Origin: Paraburkholderia sediminicola
GTDB taxonomy: Bacteria > Pseudomonadota > Gammaproteobacteria > Burkholderiales > Burkholderiaceae
DNA length: 64,000 bases
Reading direction: 5' to 3'
Assembly: GCF_902859805.1 (NCBI RefSeq)
Contig: NZ_CADIKC010000001.1
Span: 806,001 to 870,000, forward strand
Part shown: one piece after another, positions 44,482 through 53,818 of the stretch
How the letters are laid out: the number at the start of each line of letters is the position of its first letter
How positions within the stretch are numbered: position 1 is the first letter of the stretch
Notes under the pieces: model-generated
Told to the model about the DNA's origin: nothing
What the model saw: the letters and a program-made list of their open reading frames with translations, nothing else
Database searches by the model: none
Translations under genes and position numbers: made by a program

Positions 44482-45399
44482 TCATTCATCTGCGCAGACC
44501 GCAACTCGTCGCAGCACGGTCATCGGACCGAGCTTCGTGATGATTTCCATCTGCGCCGCGTCTCGCACAAAGAGCGATCCCGCGAACCCCAGCGCATTCA
44601 CCGAAATTCCCTCGACACGTTCCGAAGATCTTGGCACGAGCAGAATCCATCGAGGCGCGACAAGCAGGTTGTACGGCGCCGACACATGCAGCTCGCCATT
44701 CACTTCGATCGCTCGCAGGCCAACCGCTTCGAGCAACGCGAGGTAGCAATCGAACGCGGCGTGTGCGGCGTGCGCGGCGTGCCCGTCGTGCCTTGAAGCA
44801 ACAGGCGCCAGTTCCAGATGGGCGAACGCGTGCCTGAAAGGCAAACCGGCCACCGTGCCAACAATCGCATCGTCCATGCACACGGACTCGAGAACGGACT
44901 CAACAGGGACCGACGGAGCCGATTCTCCAAGCGGCAGCGGCACGATCTGCAGATGCTTGTGAAGTTGACTCGCGCCAGCCTCCACGCCGCCGTTGTAGAA
45001 ACCCAGACCGTCGAACTCCGCCATGCACGACGCCAACGCAGCAAAGTCCGTCAGGTCGAGCAACGTTTCCTGCGATTTGAAGCTGCGGGTGACGATCAGG
45101 AGATGATGATCGATGACGTTGAACTTGTTGAGCAACGCAACGTGCGTGTCCGAGATATCGGCCACAAAAAGGTCCGGGTCATAGGGAAGGAACGGATTGA
45201 ACGTCCCAGCGTCGAGCTTGGGCGCCTGCCGGGCCTCTTCCTTGCGAGTGAGGCTTGAAACCTGGCGGATAAGGAAGCTCACGCCACCTTCTTCGATCAG
45301 CACCTGAGTTGTCTCGATCGGTCGCAGCGCGCCACAACGCAGCGCATGCTCAGTCTGGCGCAGGATGGCCGGCCACAGGGTACCGGGCTGGATTGGCAT
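44482..45399 (-). CDS. ATP adenylyltransferase (Ap4A phosphorylase)
   Basis: 305 residues from ATG 45399 (SD CGAGGTTC). The HIT-like catalytic motif 'GASQLHKHLQIVPLP' carries the HxHxQ active site. The rest has 'DVLLNKFNVIDHHLLIVTR' type strands of the GalT/HIT fold, and the C-terminal ATP-transferase domain 'APYNLLVAPRWILLVPR'. It degrades diadenosine tetraphosphate to ATP and ADP. It is divergent from otsA; both have stress links. Confidence 0.85.
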   Translation of the reverse strand: MPIQPGTLWPAILRQTEHALRCGALRPIETTQVLIEEGGVSFLIRQVSSLTRKEEARQAPKLDAGTFNPFLPYDPDLFVADISDTHVALLNKFNVIDHHLLIVTRSFKSQETLLDLTDFAALASCMAEFDGLGFYNGGVEAGASQLHKHLQIVPLPLGESAPSVPVESVLESVCMDDAIVGTVAGLPFRHAFAHLELAPVASRHDGHAAHAAHAAFDCYLALLEAVGLRAIEVNGELHVSAPYNLLVAPRWILLVPRSSERVEGISVNALGFAGSLFVRDAAQMEIITKLGPMTVLRRVAVCADE

Positions 45400-45545
45400 A
45401 TCGAACCTCGCTGCATGGCGCCAGGAGTACCTGGGGAAGGTTGCGCTGATGACATAGTAAACTGGGTCAATCAGGAAGTGATCCTTGTCCGGCACGGCTG
45501 GCCGCGCCGGATATCCCAAGGCGGAAGCAACAACACAAGGACCTC

Positions 45546-46973
45546 ATGAGTCGTCTCGTCGTCGTTTCAAATCGCACTGCCGACCCTCGCAAGCCCGCAG
45601 CCGGCGGACTCGCCGTAGCCGTAAGAGAAAGCCTGCAACAAACTGGCGGGCTCTGGTTCGGCTGGAGCGGCAAGATCAGGGAAGCCGCGGATGGCACGCA
45701 ATCCGGCCAGGGGGAAGTTCATGTCCAAACGGCTGGCAACGTCACGCTCGCAACGCTCGATCTGAGCCGCGAGGATCACGACACGTATTACCTCGGTTAC
45801 TCCAACGACGTCCTGTGGCCGGTATTCCACTACCGGCTGGACCTCGCCAATTTCGACACGCGATTCGCCGCGGGCTATCGCAGGGTCAACCAGTTATTCG
45901 CGCAAAAGCTGTTGCCGCTCCTGAAGCCGGACGACCTCATCTGGGTTCACGATTACCAGTTGATCCCGCTCGCGGCCGAGTTGCGCGCCATGGGATGCAC
46001 CAACCGCATTGGCTTCTTCCTGCATATTCCGATGCCGCCGCCGCTGATCATGGCAGCGATTCCGGAACACGAATGGCTGATGCGCTCGCTCTTTGCCTAC
46101 GATCTGGTGGGCTTCCAGAGCGAGGCCGACCTGACGCATTTTTCTCACTACGTCGAATCGGAAGCGCACGCGCAACGCTTGAGTCCGGATCGGCTTCGCG
46201 CATTCAATCGAACGCTGCGGGTCGGCGCCTATCCGATCGGCATCGACGTCGACGATTTCAAGCGCCTTGCCGACTCGAAGGAAGGGCGCGACATGTTCAT
46301 CCGCATGCGCGACGAGTATTCGCGGCGGCGTTTGCTGGTGGGCGTCGACCGGCTGGACTATTCAAAAGGGCTGCCGCAACGCGTCCATGCTTTCCGCGAA
46401 CTGCTGACCTACTACCCGGAAAACCGCGATAGCGCGACGCTGATCCAGATCGCGTCTCCTAGCCGTGAGGACGTCGGCGCCTACGACAATCTGCGGCGTC
46501 AGATGGATAGCCTGTGCGGCGCGATCAACGGCGACTTTGGCGAACTGGACTGGATGCCGGTGCGCTACATTCATCGAAACGTGGCCCGTAAGCGGCTGCC
46601 AGGTCTTTATCGCGCGAGTCGGGTGGCGCTCGTCACGCCGTTGCGCGACGGCATGAATCTGGTCGCAAAGGAATTCATCGCCGCGCAGGACGCTGCCGAC
46701 CCGGGCATGCTGGTGCTCTCGCGATTTGCCGGAGCCGCGGAGCAATTGAAGGAAGCGCTGCTGGTCAATCCCTACGACACGCAAGGTACAGCGCAAGCCA
46801 TTCAACGGGCGCTAACCATGTCGCTTGACGAGCGGATCAACCGGCATGAAGCGCTTCTTAACCGGATCCGCAAGTTCGATGTGCACTGGTGGAGTTCGAC
46901 GTTTCTGCAAGCGTTGGAAGACTGCGAGCCGAATGAAGTGGCGGCGGACGGCACAAGGCAAACATCAGGCTGA
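45546..46973 (+). CDS. otsA: Trehalose-6-phosphate synthase
   Basis: 475 residues, the normal size for OtsA. It forms trehalose 6-phosphate from UDP-glucose and glucose 6-phosphate. Visible motifs: '[11 protein letters not shown]' N-terminus, '[13 protein letters not shown]', '[21 protein letters not shown]', '[18 protein letters not shown]' and '[24 protein letters not shown]'. SD AAGGACC precedes ATG 45546. No trehalose phosphatase (otsB) lies next to it in the window. Convergent with the FMN dehydrogenase gene. Confidence 0.96.
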   Translation: MSRLVVVSNRTADPRKPAAGGLAVAVRESLQQTGGLWFGWSGKIREAADGTQSGQGEVHVQTAGNVTLATLDLSREDHDTYYLGYSNDVLWPVFHYRLDLANFDTRFAAGYRRVNQLFAQKLLPLLKPDDLIWVHDYQLIPLAAELRAMGCTNRIGFFLHIPMPPPLIMAAIPEHEWLMRSLFAYDLVGFQSEADLTHFSHYVESEAHAQRLSPDRLRAFNRTLRVGAYPIGIDVDDFKRLADSKEGRDMFIRMRDEYSRRRLLVGVDRLDYSKGLPQRVHAFRELLTYYPENRDSATLIQIASPSREDVGAYDNLRRQMDSLCGAINGDFGELDWMPVRYIHRNVARKRLPGLYRASRVALVTPLRDGMNLVAKEFIAAQDAADPGMLVLSRFAGAAEQLKEALLVNPYDTQGTAQAIQRALTMSLDERINRHEALLNRIRKFDVHWWSSTFLQALEDCEPNEVAADGTRQTSG

Positions 46974-46985
46974 ACACCGCCAGAC

Positions 46986-47011
46986 GCCAGACGCGTGGCA
47001 TCGCGCCTGGC
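46986..47011. terminator. Bidirectional hairpin between otsA and the FMN dehydrogenase gene
   Basis: Arms GCCAG-a-CGCG and CGCG-c-CTGGC pair over 10 positions with one mismatch around a 6-nt loop in the 55-bp convergent gap; no long T tract. Confidence 0.4.
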
Positions 47012-47028
47012 ATCCGCCTTCACCGTCT

Positions 47029-48174
47029 TCACCGCCGGTCAGGCAGCAAGATCCGCTCGTCCACCTGACGGATGTCGGTGTGCCCGCAAAAGGCCATGGT
47101 GATGTCCAGTTCCTTCTGGATGATCTGCAGGCACCTTGTCACCCCCTCCTCTCCCATGGCGCCCAGCCCATAGAGGAAGCTGCGGCCGATCAGCGTGCCT
47201 TTCGCGCCGAGCGCAACGGCCTTCAGCACGTCCTGTCCGCTGCGGATGCCGCCATCCATCCACACTTCGATGCGCGAGCCGACCTCGCGTGCGATTTCGG
47301 GGAGCGCCGAGATCGAAGAAGGCGCACCGTCGAGTTGCCGGCCGCCATGGTTGGAGACGATCAGCGCATCAGCGCCGCTGTCCGCCGCAAAGCGCGCATC
47401 TTCGACATCCATGATGCCCTTCAGGATGAGTTTGCCGCCCCACTGCTTCTTGACCCACTCGACGTCCGCCCAGCTCAGCGCCGGATCGAACTGCTCGGCG
47501 GTCCACGAACTCAAGGACGACAGATCGCCCACGCCTTTCGCATGACCGACGATATTGCCGAAGGTACGCCGCCGGGTGCCGAGCATGCCGAGGCACCAGC
47601 GCGGTTTGGTCGCGAGATTGATGAGGTTCGCGGGCGTCAATTTGGGCGGCGCCGACAGGCCGTTCTTGATGTCCTTGTGGCGTTGTCCAAGGATCTGCAG
47701 GTCCAGCGTCAGCATCAACGCGCTGCACCGTGCCGCGCGAGCGCGCTCGATCAGCCGCATGATGAAATCGCGGTCGCGCATCATGTAAAGCTGGAACCAG
47801 AACGGTTGGGTGGTTTGAGCGGCCACGTCCTCGATCGAGCAGATGCTCATCGTGGACAAGGTGAACGGCACACCAAACTTCTCAGCCGCGCGCGCCGCCA
47901 GGATTTCACCGTCGGCGTGCTGCATGCCGGTCAACCCCGTCGGTGCAATCGCCACGGGCATGGCGGCCGCCTGACCGATCATTTCCGTGCGCGTGCTACG
48001 GCCTGCCATGTTGACCGCCACGCGCTGGCGCAACTTCAGGCGTTGGAAGTCGCTTTCATTGGCACGGTAGGTACTTTCGGTCCACGAGCCACTGTCGGCG
48101 TAATCGTAGAACATGCGCGGCACGCGCCGCTCGGCAAGCACGCGTAAATCTTCGATGCAGGTGATGGCAGGCAC
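47029..48174 (-). CDS. FMN-dependent alpha-hydroxy-acid dehydrogenase (LldD-like)
   Basis: 381 residues from GTG 48174, which gives the usual N-terminus 'PAITCIEDLRVLAERRVPRMFYDYADSG'; a TTG at 48198 is a less likely start. FMN and substrate motifs: 'MPVAIAPTGLTGM', 'QLYMMRDRDF', 'LILKGIMDVEDARFA', 'SNHGGRQLDGAPSSI' (catalytic His) and 'DGGIRSGQDVLKAVALGAKGTLIGR'. It oxidises L-lactate, glycolate or mandelate. It is transcribed from the same strand as the downstream MFS carrier. Confidence 0.92.
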   Translation of the reverse strand: MPAITCIEDLRVLAERRVPRMFYDYADSGSWTESTYRANESDFQRLKLRQRVAVNMAGRSTRTEMIGQAAAMPVAIAPTGLTGMQHADGEILAARAAEKFGVPFTLSTMSICSIEDVAAQTTQPFWFQLYMMRDRDFIMRLIERARAARCSALMLTLDLQILGQRHKDIKNGLSAPPKLTPANLINLATKPRWCLGMLGTRRRTFGNIVGHAKGVGDLSSLSSWTAEQFDPALSWADVEWVKKQWGGKLILKGIMDVEDARFAADSGADALIVSNHGGRQLDGAPSSISALPEIAREVGSRIEVWMDGGIRSGQDVLKAVALGAKGTLIGRSFLYGLGAMGEEGVTRCLQIIQKELDITMAFCGHTDIRQVDERILLPDRR

Positions 48175-48261
48175 GGTTTCTCTCAACGCAAGGAACAAGC
48201 GATGAGTGTACGTGCTTAAGACAGTTGCCCGGTACTCCGGGAATACCTGGGGATCGTTCAG

Positions 48262-49497
48262 TCAGGCGCTGCGTAACGGCTTCTGGCAAGCCGCCAGCAC
48301 CGCGCCGGCCGCGAGCAGCAACGCGGAATAGACCAGCCCGCGTGCGAGACCCGCGCCATCCGAGACCCAGCCGATGATCATCGGCCCGACAATCTGTCCG
48401 AACGCAAACACGATCGTGAATGCGCTAATGCCCTTGCCCCAGTGGCTCGCCGGCAGATTGTGGCGCACGAAAGCCGTGGTCGACGCCACGGCCGAGAGAA
48501 ACGTCGCGCCGAACAGCACACCGGAGACAAACGCCACCCACGGTTGCGTGAACAACGCGGGCAACAGCGTCGCCACAGCGAGCAACGCGTTGAGTATGGC
48601 GAGTGCGTGGCCGCCGCGCATCCGGTCGAGCAGACTGGACCATAAGCGTGCCGACACAACCGTCGCCACGCCAAGCAACAGGTAGAAGCCCGTCACCACC
48701 GCGGCGCTCATTCCGGCGTTGCGCAGCAGCGCGACGATGAACGTCATGTAGCCGATGTAGCCGACGCCGAACAGTCCATAGCCCGCCAGTGCGGGGCTGA
48801 AACGCGGCCAACGTGGCGCGTCGGCGGTATCGGAAGCATCCCCGGTCGAAGACCCCGTCGCGTGCACGCTTTCGATTTTTCTCGCCGCGCCGATGGCAAT
48901 CGCGGAGAACACCGCGCACGCCACTGCCAGTGCGAACCACGCAAATTGCCAGCCATGCACGACGTTGAAAATCGTCAACGGCACCAGCACCGACGAAGCG
49001 ACGATGCCCCAACCGGTCCCGCCATAATACAAGCCGAGCACCAGCCCCGCATCGTGCGGTCTCGCCGACGCCAACCGCGCCGCCAGCACGCCGCCGCTGA
49101 CGAAAACCGCCGCACTGCTCACGCCGGTGATCACACGCAGCACGAGTAGCGAATGCGTATCGGCAAGCAATCCGCTGATGGCCATCAGAACCGCAGTGGC
49201 CACGCAGCCCACGCAGAACAATGCACCGGCCGACCAGCGGCGTGCGAGCCGCGGATAAGCCAGCGCGCCCAGCAGATAGCCCAGCGCGTTGGCGGTATTC
49301 ATCGCGCCGGCTTGGGCAAAGGTCCAGCCGAGGTCGAGTTTCATCGACGGCAACAGCAGCGCGTAAGCGAAGCGCGCAAGACCCAGCGCGATCGCGCTGC
49401 CTAACGACAGGCCGGCGGCCAGCATCAAGGTGGGGACGCGCTGCGCCGCTTCGGTGGGCGTGGCGGTCGATGCAGCGTCGAGAGATTTTGTTGGCAT
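48262..49497 (-). CDS. YbfB/YjiJ-family MFS transporter
   Basis: A 411-residue protein with 12 hydrophobic segments. 'LGSAIALGLARFAYALLLPSMKLDLGWTFAQAGAMNTANALGYLLGALAYPRLARRW' is the characteristic N-terminal part of this family. No motif identifies the substrate. It lies 87 bp upstream of the FMN dehydrogenase on the same strand and could import its substrate. The Fur-box-like site at 49682 lies upstream, between it and the divergent nitroreductase. Confidence 0.9.
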   Translation of the reverse strand: MPTKSLDAASTATPTEAAQRVPTLMLAAGLSLGSAIALGLARFAYALLLPSMKLDLGWTFAQAGAMNTANALGYLLGALAYPRLARRWSAGALFCVGCVATAVLMAISGLLADTHSLLVLRVITGVSSAAVFVSGGVLAARLASARPHDAGLVLGLYYGGTGWGIVASSVLVPLTIFNVVHGWQFAWFALAVACAVFSAIAIGAARKIESVHATGSSTGDASDTADAPRWPRFSPALAGYGLFGVGYIGYMTFIVALLRNAGMSAAVVTGFYLLLGVATVVSARLWSSLLDRMRGGHALAILNALLAVATLLPALFTQPWVAFVSGVLFGATFLSAVASTTAFVRHNLPASHWGKGISAFTIVFAFGQIVGPMIIGWVSDGAGLARGLVYSALLLAAGAVLAACQKPLRSA

Positions 49498-49681
49498 TGG
49501 CTAGCGTGGGTAGACAAGGATGCGGCAGGCTTGCTGCGGCATTTCGCCATCATATCTGGGGGCGCTCCGTTCGGCTGACGGTTAGTTGCGGATCAAGCGC
49601 CCGACGCCCCGCTGCAAGGCCGTCTGGCCAAGCGCAGCCAGTCCCAAGCCTCCGTTCAACATCCTGTCAAATTCATTTTCC

Positions 49682-49700
49682 AAATGAGAATGATTTGCAT
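49682..49700. promoter_or_regulatory. Fur-box-like site
   Basis: AAATGAGAATGATTTGCAT matches the 7-1-7 Fur core well in its left half (TGAGAAT) and partly in its right half. It is 41 bp before the nitroreductase start and 185 bp before the divergent MFS start, so it could control either. Confidence 0.6.
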
Positions 49701-49740
49701 TTACATGAAAATTAGCCCATCATTTAGTCCAAGCCATCAG

Positions 49741-50421
49741 ATGAATACCGAAATCATGATCACAGCCGACCTCAGCCGCCCCGAAACCAAAAGCGAACGC
49801 ACAGCCGCCGCGGCGCCTGATACCGTCGCCGGATCGAAGACGACGGCCGCGCTCGAAGTACTGCTGTCACGCCAGTCCCACTGGCCGCTCACGGAGCCGG
49901 CCCCGGCCGACGCCGAGCTCGATCTGATCTTCGATGCCGCTTTGCGCGCGCCCGATCACGGCAATCTGCGGCCGTGGCGCTTCGTCACGATTCGCGGCGA
50001 CGCGCGCGGCCCGCTCGGCGACGTGCTGGTCGACCTCGCCTGCGCCCGTTCGCCAGGCGAGCCGCGCTCCGCACACGCGCATCGGCGGCAGAAGGCCTAC
50101 GTAGCGCCGATCGTGATCGCGCTCGGCGCTGCAATCTCGTCCGAATCGACCGTGCCCGAGACCGAGCAATTGCTGGCGGTCGGCGCGGCCACGATGAACA
50201 TGCTGAATGCGATCCACGCGCTCGGCTACGGCGGCTTCTGGGCCACGGGCGCCGACAGCTATGAGGCGCAATTGCACGACGCGCTCGGCTTCGCGCCGAA
50301 CGAGAGATTGCTCGGCTTCCTCTTTGTCGGCACGCCGAAAAACCCGGGCCAAGCAACGGCACGCCCCGCACGCAGTGAACACGTGCGCGAATGGCTGCCG
50401 CCGCAGCGGGTTAAAAACTGA
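49741..50421 (+). CDS. Nitroreductase-family FMN oxidoreductase (YdjA-like)
   Basis: 226 residues if ATG 49741 is used; ATG 49756 is an alternative, and neither has a strong ribosome site. Family motifs: 'LLSRQSHWPLTEPAP', 'LIFDAALRAPDHGNLRPWRFVTI' and 'ALGYGGFWATGADSYEAQLHDALGF'. Such enzymes use NAD(P)H and FMN to reduce nitro or quinone compounds, or ferric complexes. The Fur-like site suggests iron-responsive expression. It begins a plus-strand run that continues with the two hypothetical genes at 50549 and 51041. Confidence 0.88.
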   Translation: MNTEIMITADLSRPETKSERTAAAAPDTVAGSKTTAALEVLLSRQSHWPLTEPAPADAELDLIFDAALRAPDHGNLRPWRFVTIRGDARGPLGDVLVDLACARSPGEPRSAHAHRRQKAYVAPIVIALGAAISSESTVPETEQLLAVGAATMNMLNAIHALGYGGFWATGADSYEAQLHDALGFAPNERLLGFLFVGTPKNPGQATARPARSEHVREWLPPQRVKN

Positions 50422-50548
50422 AGCAAGCACCTGGCGCAAGCACTGCGTCACCGCCTATCCGTCGCGAGCGACAAGCGCTGGCCTGCGACGTGGCCTACTC
50501 CGATCAGGCCGGCGCGACTCATTGGACCGTGTCCATTCAGGAGCCTCG

Positions 50549-51028
50549 ATGAACTTCCGTTCTCAACACAGCAGCCGTCCCGAACTGGTCGACGATCACG
50601 TCACGGATTCCACCGACGCGCCCGATCGCACGGTCCTCAGCGCCGTGCGCACCTGGCTGCGACCGGCGTGTGAAACCGTGCGCGGCGGGGTGCACTGGCG
50701 CGACATCCTGATCGGCGTGGGCTTGCGGCAAGACGGCATCGAACATTTCGATTTGCTGATGCGTTCGCTGATGCACGTGTCCTATCGTCCGCTCGACATG
50801 CGATGCCGCTGCGCCAGCGACCTCGGCAAGGACGAAGCCGTGATCCTGCAAACCATCGCACTGCTGCAAAAAACGCATAGCGGCGCTGCATTGCGCATGC
50901 TGAGCGAATGGCTGCCGGCGCCGGCCGTGAGTGGCGTGCTGAAACTGATCCGCTGGTTCGCCATCGATCTGCTCGACGCCGGTGTCGAACTCGACGTGCA
51001 AGCTCGCCGCGTCACCTATATGCATTGA
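50549..51028 (+). CDS. Hypothetical protein next to PPTase genes
   Basis: 159 residues; ATG 50549 with SD TTCAGGAGC. It is a soluble helical protein ('HWRDILIGVGLRQDGIEHFDLLMRSLMHVSYRPLDMRCR', 'DEAVILQTIALLQKTHSGAALRMLSEWLP'). No family recognised. It lies 12 bp before the PPTase-like gene and is probably cotranscribed with it; a connection to carrier-protein biology is only inferred. Confidence 0.72.
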   Translation: MNFRSQHSSRPELVDDHVTDSTDAPDRTVLSAVRTWLRPACETVRGGVHWRDILIGVGLRQDGIEHFDLLMRSLMHVSYRPLDMRCRCASDLGKDEAVILQTIALLQKTHSGAALRMLSEWLPAPAVSGVLKLIRWFAIDLLDAGVELDVQARRVTYMH

Positions 51029-51040
51029 GGACCGGAGCGT

Positions 51041-51886
51041 ATGCCGTCGGAACTCGCTTATCTCGCGCCCTCGCGTGTGCGTGACAGCATCGACACTCAG
51101 GCGACGAATGGCGCTAATGCCTTGCAAGCGGATCAACCCGCCCGGCCGGCTGAAGCTGCGCGAACCGCACACCCGATCGTCAACGCGGCCGCGCCGCAAT
51201 TCGTCTCGTATCCGCTGACGCGCCACTATCCGCACAGCGTCGCCGCGCCACGCGCGGGTGAGTTGCATCTGTGGCGGTTCCGCTGCGAATGGTTGCCGGT
51301 GCCGGTGCAGGAAGGCGAAACGTGGATTTCGAAGGGAGAGCGCGAACGCGCGCGGCTTCACCCGAACTCGGCGCTACGCAAACGGTTTATCAGCGCGCGT
51401 GTGGTGACGCGCTGGATCGTCGCGAATCTGTTCGAATGCGAGCCGCATGAGGTCGATCTGCAAGACGACGGCAACGAGAAGCTGCGCGCGCGACATCCGC
51501 ACGACGGCCGCGGCATCACGATTGATATCGCGTACGCCGGCATCTGGATTGTGATCGGCATTGCGTCGACAACACTAGGTCTGAGCGTGGTCGTGCCTTC
51601 GCCTGGCGCCGCGCTTGACGAGGCGCAGGAAGCCTCACGCGAACGCGCGCGTTATGGCAGCTTGTGCAATGCGTTGCGCTATGCGCCCGTCGATATCGAT
51701 CTGGATCTGCTCTCTAGCGATGCTACATCCTGTGCGTTCGATCTTGCCGAACATGGCCACTGGCATGTGCTTGATCTGCCGATGTCGGGCAAGATTCGTG
51801 CGGCGGTTTCAATCGCCCAGCCGGTCACGCACGTGCATGCGGTTGGATGGCCGAAGACGTTGGTGTTTGGCGAACGAGACGTTTAG
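51041..51886 (+). CDS. PPTase-like protein without catalytic motifs (probable pseudoenzyme)
   Basis: 281 residues from ATG 51041 (SD GGAG). The middle resembles an Sfp-type phosphopantetheinyl transferase N-half: 'WISKGERERARLHPNSALRKRFISARVVTRWIV' corresponds to the usual LS..E..R...F....R.RF..AR. The next part (IDIAYAGIWIVIGIAS) aligns with the NVSHSG..ALVA region. However the Mg-binding DxE that should follow is replaced (LGLSVVVPSPG) and no WxxKEA motif is present. It converges with the intact PPTase gene, overlapping by 4 bp. It may regulate or bind that enzyme or a carrier protein. Confidence 0.68.
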   Translation: MPSELAYLAPSRVRDSIDTQATNGANALQADQPARPAEAARTAHPIVNAAAPQFVSYPLTRHYPHSVAAPRAGELHLWRFRCEWLPVPVQEGETWISKGERERARLHPNSALRKRFISARVVTRWIVANLFECEPHEVDLQDDGNEKLRARHPHDGRGITIDIAYAGIWIVIGIASTTLGLSVVVPSPGAALDEAQEASRERARYGSLCNALRYAPVDIDLDLLSSDATSCAFDLAEHGHWHVLDLPMSGKIRAAVSIAQPVTHVHAVGWPKTLVFGERDV

Positions 51887-52581
51887 CGGGTGAACGTTTT
51901 CGTTGACCACGCCATACATGCGGCATAGGCCTCAGGAGCTGCTATCCAGCGCGCGGCGATCTCGCGCATATCATCCGAAATCTTATTGCGTAGCGTCACC
52001 TCGGCGCTATCACGCGGCAGCACCGTGAGATGCTGCAAGCCGCCCGTGATGCCCACGCCCGTCGTTTTGACGAGTGCTTCTTTGGCGACCCACGCGTCGT
52101 AAAACGCGGCGCGCTGCTCTTCAACGTCCAGGTTGCCGATCCACGCCGCTTCGCTCGCATCGAGCGTCAACGGTGCGATCGAATGCCATTCGAAGCTCTC
52201 GCTGCGATGTTCTATATCGACGCCAACACGCCGCTTCGGCGACATTGCGATAAGCCCATGCGAGCCTGCATGCGATACGTTGAAATCGGGCGCGCTGGAA
52301 TCGGCTAGATGCGGGCGATGGTTTGCGTCGAGTTCGAACCGGACGGCGTGTGCCGCGATGCCGAGACGCCGCGCGAGTTGTTCGCGCAGCGCCACACGCA
52401 CGGATGCGAAACGAAGCGCGTCTTCGTGACGGCGAAATTTGCCGGCTCGCACACGTTCGTCGTCGCTGAGCGCGGCGAAGGCGGCATCCTCCAACGATGC
52501 GTCGAAAGCGAAATCGACTCGCCACAACGAAACGTCGGACGGGCCGTCATGCGGCAAGGGAACGGGTTCGATTGAAGACAT
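51883..52581 (-). CDS. Sfp-type 4'-phosphopantetheinyl transferase
   Basis: 232 residues. Family motifs are intact: 'DDERVRAGKFRRHEDALRFASVRVALREQLAR', 'DFNVSHAGSHGLIAM', the metal-binding 'VGVDIE' and 'FYDAWVAKEALVKTTGVGI'. It attaches phosphopantetheine from CoA to carrier proteins, often in siderophore or polyketide synthesis. It stands opposite the PPTase-like gene. No synthase genes are in the window, so it probably serves a distant locus. Confidence 0.93.
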   Translation of the reverse strand: MSSIEPVPLPHDGPSDVSLWRVDFAFDASLEDAAFAALSDDERVRAGKFRRHEDALRFASVRVALREQLARRLGIAAHAVRFELDANHRPHLADSSAPDFNVSHAGSHGLIAMSPKRRVGVDIEHRSESFEWHSIAPLTLDASEAAWIGNLDVEEQRAAFYDAWVAKEALVKTTGVGITGGLQHLTVLPRDSAEVTLRNKISDDMREIAARWIAAPEAYAACMAWSTKTFTR

Positions 52582-52686
52582 CGCGAAGGTTCGAACGCAA
52601 GTGGTAAGGTCGTAAGGAAATATTCGCGACTCTACCCGATATGACGATCGAATCAGCTCTATCGCCTGCCCCGCCGATGTGTATAG

Positions 52687-52703
52687 TCAATTTTTTACAA
52701 GCG
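52687..52703 (+). promoter_or_regulatory. 17-bp operator-like motif, copy 1
   Basis: TCAATTTTTTACAAGCG, 110 bp before the quinone oxidoreductase start. 16 of 17 bases are identical to the motif at 54784-54800 upstream of the AlaX operon. An AT-rich box of this kind in GC-rich DNA is a likely site for the AraC regulator encoded between the two. Confidence 0.55.
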
Positions 52704-52812
52704 CGTTCAGATGGAATGGTTCAGAGTATTGGTCACATTGCGCTGAGAAGCTCGGCTGGGACACGCCGGTTTGCGGACGCTCTTCACTAAACCAGTCTGG
52801 AGGTTGCAAGAT

Positions 52813-53796
52813 ATGAAGGCCGCGCACTATGCCTCAAAAGGCCCCGCTCGAGACGTTCTGGTGGTTGACGAACAGCCTGATCCGGCCCCTGAAGCCGGCG
52901 AAGTCCTGGTGCGCATCGCGCACTCAGGCGTGAACCCTTCAGACGTCAAATCGCGCGCTGGCTTCACCAGCCCCGCAATGGAGTTTCAGCGCGTTATTCC
53001 GCACAGCGATGGCGCCGGCGTCATCGAGGCAGTTGGGGAAGGTGTGTCGAAACAGTGGATCGGGCAGCGGGTCTGGACGATCAACGGCCAGTGGCAGCGG
53101 CCTTTCGGTACCGCATCCGAACTGATCGCGTTGCCCGAAAGCCAGGTTGCACCGCTCCCCGACAATGTATCGACCGAGACGGGCGCCTCACTCGGGATTC
53201 CGCTCTTGACGGCCTGGTATGCGGTGCATGTTTGCGGAGAACTTCTCGGCAAGACGGTTCTTGTCTACGGCGCCACGGGCGCGGTAGGCGGCTATGCGGT
53301 GCAATTGGCCGCGCTCTCGGGTGCAAGAGTGATTGGCGTGGCGGGCAGCCGGGAGAAATGCGAACTCGCTTCTCGCCTGGGAGCCGAGTGGGTCATCAAT
53401 CGCAATGAGCAGGACGTGGTGGCTTCGGTACGCGAGATCACCGCGGGCAAAGGTGTGGACGCCATCATCGAAGTCGACGCAGCAGCCAATGCCGGAAAAT
53501 ATGGCGAACTGCTGAAGTTTGGCGGTGACGTGATCATCTATGGTTCGGGAGCCGCATTGATCGAGGTCCCCTTCAGATCGATGATTGTTGGCTTCGCGAA
53601 CCTGCGATTCTTTATCGTGTACAAATTGCCTATTGAGGTAAGGAAAGCCGCCATCGACGTACTCACCCCGTTACTGGAACGAGGGACGCTGCAACATCCT
53701 CCGGTCGAGGTTTTTGCTTTGTCGGAGATCGCGAAGGCCCATGAACGCGTCGAATCGGGCGCGGCGGCAAAGATCCTCGTCGATACACGCAGATAG
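52813..53796 (+). CDS. NADPH:quinone oxidoreductase (zinc-independent MDR family)
   Basis: 327 residues from ATG 52813 (SD TGGAGG). 'MKAAHYASKGPARDVLVVDEQPDPAPEAGEVLVRIAHSGVNPSDVKSR' is the QOR N-terminus. 'LVYGATGAVGGYAVQLAALSGARVIGVAGS' is the NADP Rossmann motif. No zinc-ligand cysteine set is seen. It would reduce quinones or alpha,beta-unsaturated carbonyls (enones), relevant if the pathway downstream generates reactive dienes. It is 22 bp before the AraC gene. Confidence 0.92.
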   Translation: MKAAHYASKGPARDVLVVDEQPDPAPEAGEVLVRIAHSGVNPSDVKSRAGFTSPAMEFQRVIPHSDGAGVIEAVGEGVSKQWIGQRVWTINGQWQRPFGTASELIALPESQVAPLPDNVSTETGASLGIPLLTAWYAVHVCGELLGKTVLVYGATGAVGGYAVQLAALSGARVIGVAGSREKCELASRLGAEWVINRNEQDVVASVREITAGKGVDAIIEVDAAANAGKYGELLKFGGDVIIYGSGAALIEVPFRSMIVGFANLRFFIVYKLPIEVRKAAIDVLTPLLERGTLQHPPVEVFALSEIAKAHERVESGAAAKILVDTRR

Positions 53797-53818
53797 GCGA
53801 GCCCTGCAGGAGACCCTG

